From: JAIVHA01 sp965367295
Lineage (GTDB): Bacteria; Pseudomonadota; Gammaproteobacteria; DSM-19610
Assembly: GCA_965367295.1 (NCBI GenBank)
Contig: CBDUHN010000065.1
Coordinates: 1-9,080, forward strand
Direction of reading: 5' to 3'
Length of the DNA stretch: 9,080 bases
The notes beneath the pieces were generated by a model. That model had not been told where the DNA came from, ran no database searches, and saw nothing but the letters and a program-made list of their open reading frames with translations. The translations under genes were made by a program, and so were the position numbers. Every line of letters begins with the position of its first letter. Positions within the stretch are counted from its first letter, which is position 1. Of the stretch, positions 5,018 to 9,080 are shown in pieces.

Positions 5018-7411
5018 ATGACCAGCGAAACGACTGACGAACAAGAATTCATGGAGCATGCGGGTGCATCCGGTACCTCGGAACTGGTGTTGCCGGGAGA
5101 TGTTTTGCCTAATACCTTGTACTTGCTACCGGTAGTGGAGCGCCCCTATTTCCCGGCTCAGAATGTGCCTGTGCTCATGAATGACGAGCCCTGGATGGAA
5201 ACCGTGCAGGCGATCGGGGAATCTCAGCAGCATCTTGCGGGGCTGGTGCTGGTCAGGGAGCAGAGTGCTGAAATTGCCACCCAGGAGGATTTTTATTCCG
5301 TTGGCACCGTTGTGCGCATGCATCACCCGATGCGCAATGCCGGCAAAATCCAGTTCATCGCTGAAGGGGTGAGACGCTTCCGTATCGTTCGCTGGTTATC
5401 CACACGTGCGCCCTATCTGGCGCAGGTGGAATATCCCGATGACGTGCTTGGCCCCGAGAATGAACTGCGGGCCTATGCCATCGCTATCATCAATACCCTC
5501 AAGGAATTGATGCCATTGAACCCGCTCTATAGCGAGGAGCTGAAGTTTTTCCTCAATCGCTTCAATCCCAATGAGCCCTCCCTGCTTACGGATTTTGCCG
5601 CCAGCCTCACTACCTCCACGAGCCAGGAACTGCAGACCGTGCTGGAAACCATCCCTGTGCTTGATCGCATGCAACAGGTCCTGGTGCTCATCAGAAAGGA
5701 ACTGGAGGTTGCCCGCCTGCAGAGCCAGATCCACCAGAAGGTGGAGGAAAAGATGACCGAGCAACAGCGCAAGTTTTTTCTGCGCGAACAGCTCAAGGCC
5801 ATCCAGCAGGAACTGGGCATCGCCAAGGATGATCGCACCGCAGATATCGATCGCTTTACCGCGCGTGTCGAAACGCTGACCTTGCCACCGGCGGCAGCGG
5901 AGCGTATCGAGGATGAAATGCAGAAGCTTTCCATCCTCGAATCCGGTTCACCGGAATACGCGGTTACCCGTAACTACCTGGATACACTGACGGCATTACC
6001 CTGGGGCCTTGATTCGGTGGATCAGCTGGAGTTGGATCATGCCCGCAATATCCTGGAGCGGGATCACGATGGCCTGGAGGACGTGAAGGACCGCATTATC
6101 GAGTTTCTCGCAGTGGGTAACCTCAAGGGCGAGGTGGCTGGTTCCATTTTGTTGCTGGTAGGGCCGCCAGGTGTGGGCAAGACCTCAATCGGACGTTCCG
6201 TGGCGGATGCCCTGGGGCGCAAATTCTACCGCTTCAGTCTTGGTGGTATGCGCGATGAAGCCGAGATCAAGGGGCATCGCCGCACCTACATTGGGGCTAT
6301 GCCCGGCAAGTTCATGCAGGCCATTAAGGAGGCGGGAGTGTCGAATCCGGTGATCATGCTCGATGAGATCGACAAGATCGGCGCCTCCTATGCCGGTGAC
6401 CCCGCCTCGGCGCTGCTGGAGGTGCTGGACCCGGAGCAGAATAACGAGTTCCTTGATCATTACCTGGACCTGCGTTTCGACCTGTCCAAGGTACTATTCA
6501 TTTGTACCGCCAATCAGCTGGATACCATTCCAGGTCCCTTGCTGGACCGCATGGAAGTATTACACCTGTCCGGGTATATCAGCGAGGAGAAGGTGGTGAT
6601 CGCCAGGCACCATCTGTGGCCGAAACTGCTGGACCGTGCCGGGGTGGCGCGCAGCCGGCTGCAGATCAGTGATGCTGCGATTCGTGCCATAGTGGAAGGG
6701 TATGCCCGTGAGGCGGGAGTCCGGAACCTGGAAAAGCGCCTGGGCCAGATCATTCGCAAGGCAGCCGTGCAGTTTGTCAGCGGCAAGGTCAAGAAGCTGC
6801 GTATCGGGGTATCCCATGTCGAGCAGTATCTGGGCAAACCGGTATTCGGTAAGGACAAGCCCTTCGGTGGCAAAGGAGTCATCACCGGTCTGGCCTGGAC
6901 CACCATGGGTGGGGCGACTCTCAATATCGAGGCGACCCTCGTGCACAGCGCAAACCGCGGTTTCAAGCATACCGGGCAGCTGGGAGAGGTGATGCGTGAA
7001 TCAGCGGAGATCGCCTATAGTTACATTGCGTCCCATCTCAGGGAGTTCGATGGTGATCCCGCATTCTTTGACCAGGCCTTTGTCCACCTGCATGTGCCGG
7101 AAGGAGCAACGCCCAAGGATGGTCCCAGTGCCGGTGTCACCATGGCCAGCGCGCTGCTGTCACTGGCCCGCGGCGAGCGCATCAAGCGCTCCATTGCCAT
7201 GACTGGCGAACTGACGCTGACCGGTCGGGTGCTGGCGGTGGGCGGCATTCGCGAGAAGGTGATTGCGGCGCGGCGCAGTCGTATTCATGAACTGATTCTT
7301 CCCGAGGCCAACCGCAGGGATTTTGATGCCCTGCCAGAGTATATTCGAGAGGGTATGACGGTGCATTTTGCCAGCCGCTACCCTGAGATCGTGAAGATCC
7401 TGTTTGGCTGA
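5018..7411 (+). CDS. ATP-dependent Lon protease, probably a second AsrA-like paralogue
   Basis: A 797-residue Lon (E. coli Lon 784): a cytoplasmic homo-hexamer that unfolds and degrades damaged or regulatory proteins. The N-terminal substrate domain (about 30-225) is divergent, with YLLPVVERPYFPAQNVPVLM near 40-59 where canonical Lon has a VLPLRDVVVYPHM-type motif. A coiled-coil linker follows (about 230-290). The AAA+ module has Walker A GPPGVGKT (382-389), Walker B IMLDE (446-450) and LLDRMEV near 508-514. The protease domain has PKDGPSAG with catalytic Ser704, and GGIREK with Lys747; the 43-residue spacing equals that of E. coli Ser679/Lys722. All catalytic residues are present. ATG 5018 follows the terminator, but no clear ribosome site precedes it; ATG 5051 is an alternative. 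The usual clpP-clpX-lon-hupB context is missing, which with the odd N-domain suggests a paralogue like Pseudomonas AsrA (PA0779) rather than the primary Lon. That assignment is inference. Confidence 0.93.
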   Translation: MTSETTDEQEFMEHAGASGTSELVLPGDVLPNTLYLLPVVERPYFPAQNVPVLMNDEPWMETVQAIGESQQHLAGLVLVREQSAEIATQEDFYSVGTVVRMHHPMRNAGKIQFIAEGVRRFRIVRWLSTRAPYLAQVEYPDDVLGPENELRAYAIAIINTLKELMPLNPLYSEELKFFLNRFNPNEPSLLTDFAASLTTSTSQELQTVLETIPVLDRMQQVLVLIRKELEVARLQSQIHQKVEEKMTEQQRKFFLREQLKAIQQELGIAKDDRTADIDRFTARVETLTLPPAAAERIEDEMQKLSILESGSPEYAVTRNYLDTLTALPWGLDSVDQLELDHARNILERDHDGLEDVKDRIIEFLAVGNLKGEVAGSILLLVGPPGVGKTSIGRSVADALGRKFYRFSLGGMRDEAEIKGHRRTYIGAMPGKFMQAIKEAGVSNPVIMLDEIDKIGASYAGDPASALLEVLDPEQNNEFLDHYLDLRFDLSKVLFICTANQLDTIPGPLLDRMEVLHLSGYISEEKVVIARHHLWPKLLDRAGVARSRLQISDAAIRAIVEGYAREAGVRNLEKRLGQIIRKAAVQFVSGKVKKLRIGVSHVEQYLGKPVFGKDKPFGGKGVITGLAWTTMGGATLNIEATLVHSANRGFKHTGQLGEVMRESAEIAYSYIASHLREFDGDPAFFDQAFVHLHVPEGATPKDGPSAGVTMASALLSLARGERIKRSIAMTGELTLTGRVLAVGGIREKVIAARRSRIHELILPEANRRDFDALPEYIREGMTVHFASRYPEIVKILFG

Positions 7412-7475
7412 AAGGCTGTTATGGCCGGGTGATGCAGGGCTTTGGATTTCCCGATTCCAACCTCATGTTGCCTGG

Positions 7476-7925
7476 TTAACAGCGTAAAGCCTTCTCACGG
7501 CGACGGCCCTTGTTGACCAGGCAGCTCAAATCCTTGAGCAGCTCCGTGACGATTCCCAATATATCGTCGATGCTGAGTATCCCCACCAGCATTCCCTTGT
7601 CATTCACCACTGGTGCGCGGCGAACGGCATGACTGCGCATTTCCGCTACCGCTTCCAGTAGGTCCATGTTCTCCGGCAGGGTGAGTAGTTCGAAACTCAT
7701 GGCATCACCGATAGTGACCTCACCAAGATTGACGCCTTTGGCGACCAGTTCCAGCACGATATCGCGGTCTGTCAGGATGCCAATGGGCTTATTGTCTTCT
7801 CCCTGGGGTTCAACCACGACCACGTCGCCAATATGTTGTTCACGCATCAATCGGGCGGCGACCATGACGCTTTCGTCACGTTGTACCATGGTGACGGTAC
7901 GGCTGCAGATCTCTCCTACGGACAT
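7476..7925 (-). CDS. CBS-domain protein (two CBS motifs)
   Basis: A 149-residue stand-alone Bateman module. CBS1 spans about 8-62, with IGDVVVVEP (32-40) and PIGILTDRDIVLE (47-59); CBS2 spans about 76-131, with AVRRAPVVND (100-109) and LVGILSIDDIL (113-123). The tail is basic (NKGRRREK). Such small proteins bind AMP/ATP or related ligands and modulate partners, or carry a redox or energy signal; no partner is fused. It is not obviously a duplicate of the CBS protein at the left of the window: linker lengths and motifs differ. The start at 7925 is supported by AGGAGA (7931-7936, read on the minus strand) five bases ahead. The gene converges on lon with 64 bases between stop codons and no clear terminator in the gap. 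A near-copy of its first bases lies immediately upstream. Confidence 0.88.
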   Translation of the reverse strand: MSVGEICSRTVTMVQRDESVMVAARLMREQHIGDVVVVEPQGEDNKPIGILTDRDIVLELVAKGVNLGEVTIGDAMSFELLTLPENMDLLEAVAEMRSHAVRRAPVVNDKGMLVGILSIDDILGIVTELLKDLSCLVNKGRRREKALRC

Positions 7926-7949
7926 TTCGTTCTCCTACGTCCATTTCAA
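7912..7949. repeat. Tandem 19-bp near-duplication over the CBS gene start
   Basis: TCTCCTACGGACATTTCGT (7912-7930) is followed at once by TCTCCTACGTCCATTTCAA (7931-7949); 15 of 19 positions agree. Read on the minus strand each unit is a start codon plus GTAGGAGA, so the ribosome-binding sequence of the real gene is the coding repeat of the outer copy. The outer ATG (7944) is out of frame with the gene by 19 bases. Confidence 0.75.
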
Positions 7950-7967
7950 GATGGGCTATGGTTACGT

Positions 7968-7995
7968 ATTATGCCGATCCAATTTTCTAAGTCAT
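7968..7995 (-). promoter_or_regulatory. Possible promoter of the minus-strand CBS gene
   Basis: On the minus strand ATGACT (plus 7990-7995) and CATAAT (plus 7968-7973) are 16 bases apart, giving a predicted start near 7961 and a leader of about 35 bases. Each hexamer keeps four or five consensus bases. It is plausible by position, but no further support is visible. Confidence 0.35.
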
Positions 7996-8311
7996 TGCCA
8001 TAGATCAGCATTTCTCGAAAGCCCGCGACGGATCCGAGTATCTGCCGAATGTGGATTTAGCGGCCCCCGGCTTTGTGTGTGAATTTCCCTTGGCTTATGA
8101 TGGGGTTGGTGCGTTGATCGGTCTGCTTGCCGGGACTCTCGGGTAGGGTGAGCAGCCCGGGCGCAGATTCAAGAGTGGCCTGTAGGCGCCGACATCTACC
8201 GAAGTGCGCATGGTTTTGGGGCAGCCGCATCATGCGCGGCTGGATGTGATTCCTGGTGTGCCATTGGCTATAGAGACTGGAAAATAATGAAAGGACGATG
8301 GTGATCCCAGC
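7996..8311. other. Intergenic region between two divergent genes
   Basis: About 315 bases without a credible gene. The only clear structure is a hairpin at 8222-8242: CAGCCGC and GCGGCTG around ATCATGC, with GCATCATGC nested inside. Promoters for the rightward DUF1631 gene must lie here, but I cannot pick one: TATAGA (8269-8274) and AATAAT (8283-8288) are A/T-rich yet lack good -35 partners. Two tiny reading frames, ATG 8287 (MKGRW) and ATG 8298 (MVIPA), are too short to call; the second ends across the DUF1631 start codon. Confidence 0.5.
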
Positions 8312-9080
8312 ATGATGCGAGCAAAATTTTCGACACTGATCAATGAATGTCGGCAGATGGTGATCAGCCATTTGACCCCATTGCTGTCGAACATGTTTGA
8401 AAATGCCGATGTGGCGTTGCTGGAATTCGCGGAAAAGGCGGAGAGCAACCTGGCCCAGCAGCGCTTTTTCGAGGCCATGAAGGAAATCCAGGTCAAGCGG
8501 CCCATGATGGAACAGGTCTTCATGGATGAGCTGCAAAAGCGCTACCAGCATTTCACCACCTCGTCCCACAGCGTGTTCCAGCCCAATACCGGCATCATGG
8601 TGGAAGAGGGCAATGGTGGTTTTGAGCTGGTGGATCACGATGTCTTTGAGGAGACTGTTGCGCTGCAGAACATGATTTCCAAGGCACAGATAAACTACGG
8701 CCATGAAATCTATGCGTTACGCCAGCGTCTTGCGCTGGTGATCGGCGGCCGCAAGCTGGAGGAGAACGAGGTTCCCGGTGGTCCCCATGAGTTGGGCGAT
8801 TGTTTCCAGGCTGCGGCCCAGCAACTGGCGCTGGAGCCCAAGATCAAAATCATCGTATTTGTGCTGTTCGACAAATTTGTCATGAGCCAGCTTGCGGCGC
8901 TCTATCAGGAATATAACAACCGCCTGGTTCAGGCGGGATTGCTGCCCAATCTGAAATACGAAATCAAGAAGCGTCCCGATGAAGGAGTCAGACCCGCCCG
9001 CAAGCGTGATCCTGCCAGTGGCAGTGGCAGTGGCGGTGGCGGATCCGCAGGTGGCCAGGGACAGACCGTTGGCGAGGAAC
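8312..9080 (+). CDS. DUF1631-family protein, N-terminal part (runs off the window)
   Basis: The first 256 codons are present; the frame is open to the window edge. Residues 10-75 follow the N-terminal pattern of the DUF1631 family (PF07793, sometimes misnamed thymidine phosphorylase): CRQMVISHLTPLLSNMFENA, then ALLEFAEKAE, then QQRFFEAMKEIQVKR. A second ordered block spans 157-213 (LGDCFQAAAQQLALEPKIK... through LVQAGLLPNL). It ends in a charged, then Gly/Ser-rich stretch (RPARKRDPASGSGSGGGGS, 227-245) that looks like a flexible linker to a domain beyond the window. No signal peptide or membrane segment is seen. The function of this family is not established. There is a double ATG at 8312/8315; an in-frame stop at 8288 limits upstream extension. 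AAGGA at 8291-8295 is rather far (16 bases), so the ribosome site is weak. Confidence 0.8.
   Translation, partial: MMRAKFSTLINECRQMVISHLTPLLSNMFENADVALLEFAEKAESNLAQQRFFEAMKEIQVKRPMMEQVFMDELQKRYQHFTTSSHSVFQPNTGIMVEEGNGGFELVDHDVFEETVALQNMISKAQINYGHEIYALRQRLALVIGGRKLEENEVPGGPHELGDCFQAAAQQLALEPKIKIIVFVLFDKFVMSQLAALYQEYNNRLVQAGLLPNLKYEIKKRPDEGVRPARKRDPASGSGSGGGGSAGGQGQTVGEE

Noticed and set aside
6514..6970. Minus-strand frames inside lon
   Set aside because: They cover the conserved AAA+ and protease domains of lon in antisense and show no independent coding evidence.
8057..8704. 215-codon minus-strand frame opposite the DUF1631 gene
   Set aside because: It is antisense to a gene with recognisable family motifs; its own translation is His/Gln-rich and featureless.
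9010..9050. Gly/Ser repeat as an engineered linker or a sequencing artefact
   Set aside because: The frame continues cleanly, codons are mixed (GGC, GGT, AGT, TCC) and such hinges occur naturally in multidomain proteins.
1..9080. Mobile elements, CRISPR arrays or phage genes
   Set aside because: No transposase or integrase motifs, no terminal inverted repeats with target duplications and no regularly spaced repeats were found.

Overview
The window reads as a chromosomal segment from a gammaproteobacterium. The evidence is an E. coli-like 5S rRNA, a BirA that aligns with E. coli BirA over its whole length, and a gene order recalling the E. coli region rrnB - murB - birA - coaA - thrU. Base composition looks moderately GC-rich and even by eye. 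I see no insertion sequence, integrase, CRISPR array or phage gene. Genus cannot be fixed from the sequence alone.

Layout: (1) 1-320 is the tail of an rRNA operon: the last ~40 bases of 23S, a structured spacer, 5S rRNA and a strong intrinsic terminator. (2) 493-1092 encodes a two-CBS-domain protein, followed by two back-to-back terminators. (3) 1215-3666 is a tight, overlapping three-gene operon: birA (biotin ligase and biotin repressor), coaX (type III pantothenate kinase, the CoA pathway entry step) and a membrane-anchored SPOR-domain protein. (4) 3708-3783 is tRNA-Thr(UGU) with its own well-formed sigma70 promoter and a long 3' hairpin. (5) 4051-4914 encodes a GNAT-fold protein resembling FeeM N-acyl amino acid synthases and acyl-homoserine-lactone synthases. 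Upstream lies a perfect-core CRP/Vfr-type site nested inside a larger inverted repeat. (6) 5018-7411 encodes a complete ATP-dependent Lon protease whose divergent N-terminal domain suggests a second, AsrA-like Lon. (7) 7476-7925, minus strand and convergent with lon, encodes a second, unrelated two-CBS-domain protein. (8) From 8312 to the right edge is the start of a DUF1631-family gene cut by the window end.

The left half is housekeeping: ribosomal RNA, cofactor supply (biotin attachment, CoA), envelope and tRNA. Synteny with E. coli holds up to the first tRNA of the thrU-tyrU-glyT-thrT-tufB cluster and then stops. The right half looks like regulatory or stress genes, each with its own signals: a possible cAMP-responsive acyl-amino-acid or signal synthase, a possible stress Lon, a nucleotide-sensing CBS protein and a DUF1631 protein. 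The candidate for something undescribed is the acyltransferase with its nested CRP-site/inverted-repeat control region beside the stand-alone Lon. A functional link between these two genes is inference only, because a terminator separates them.
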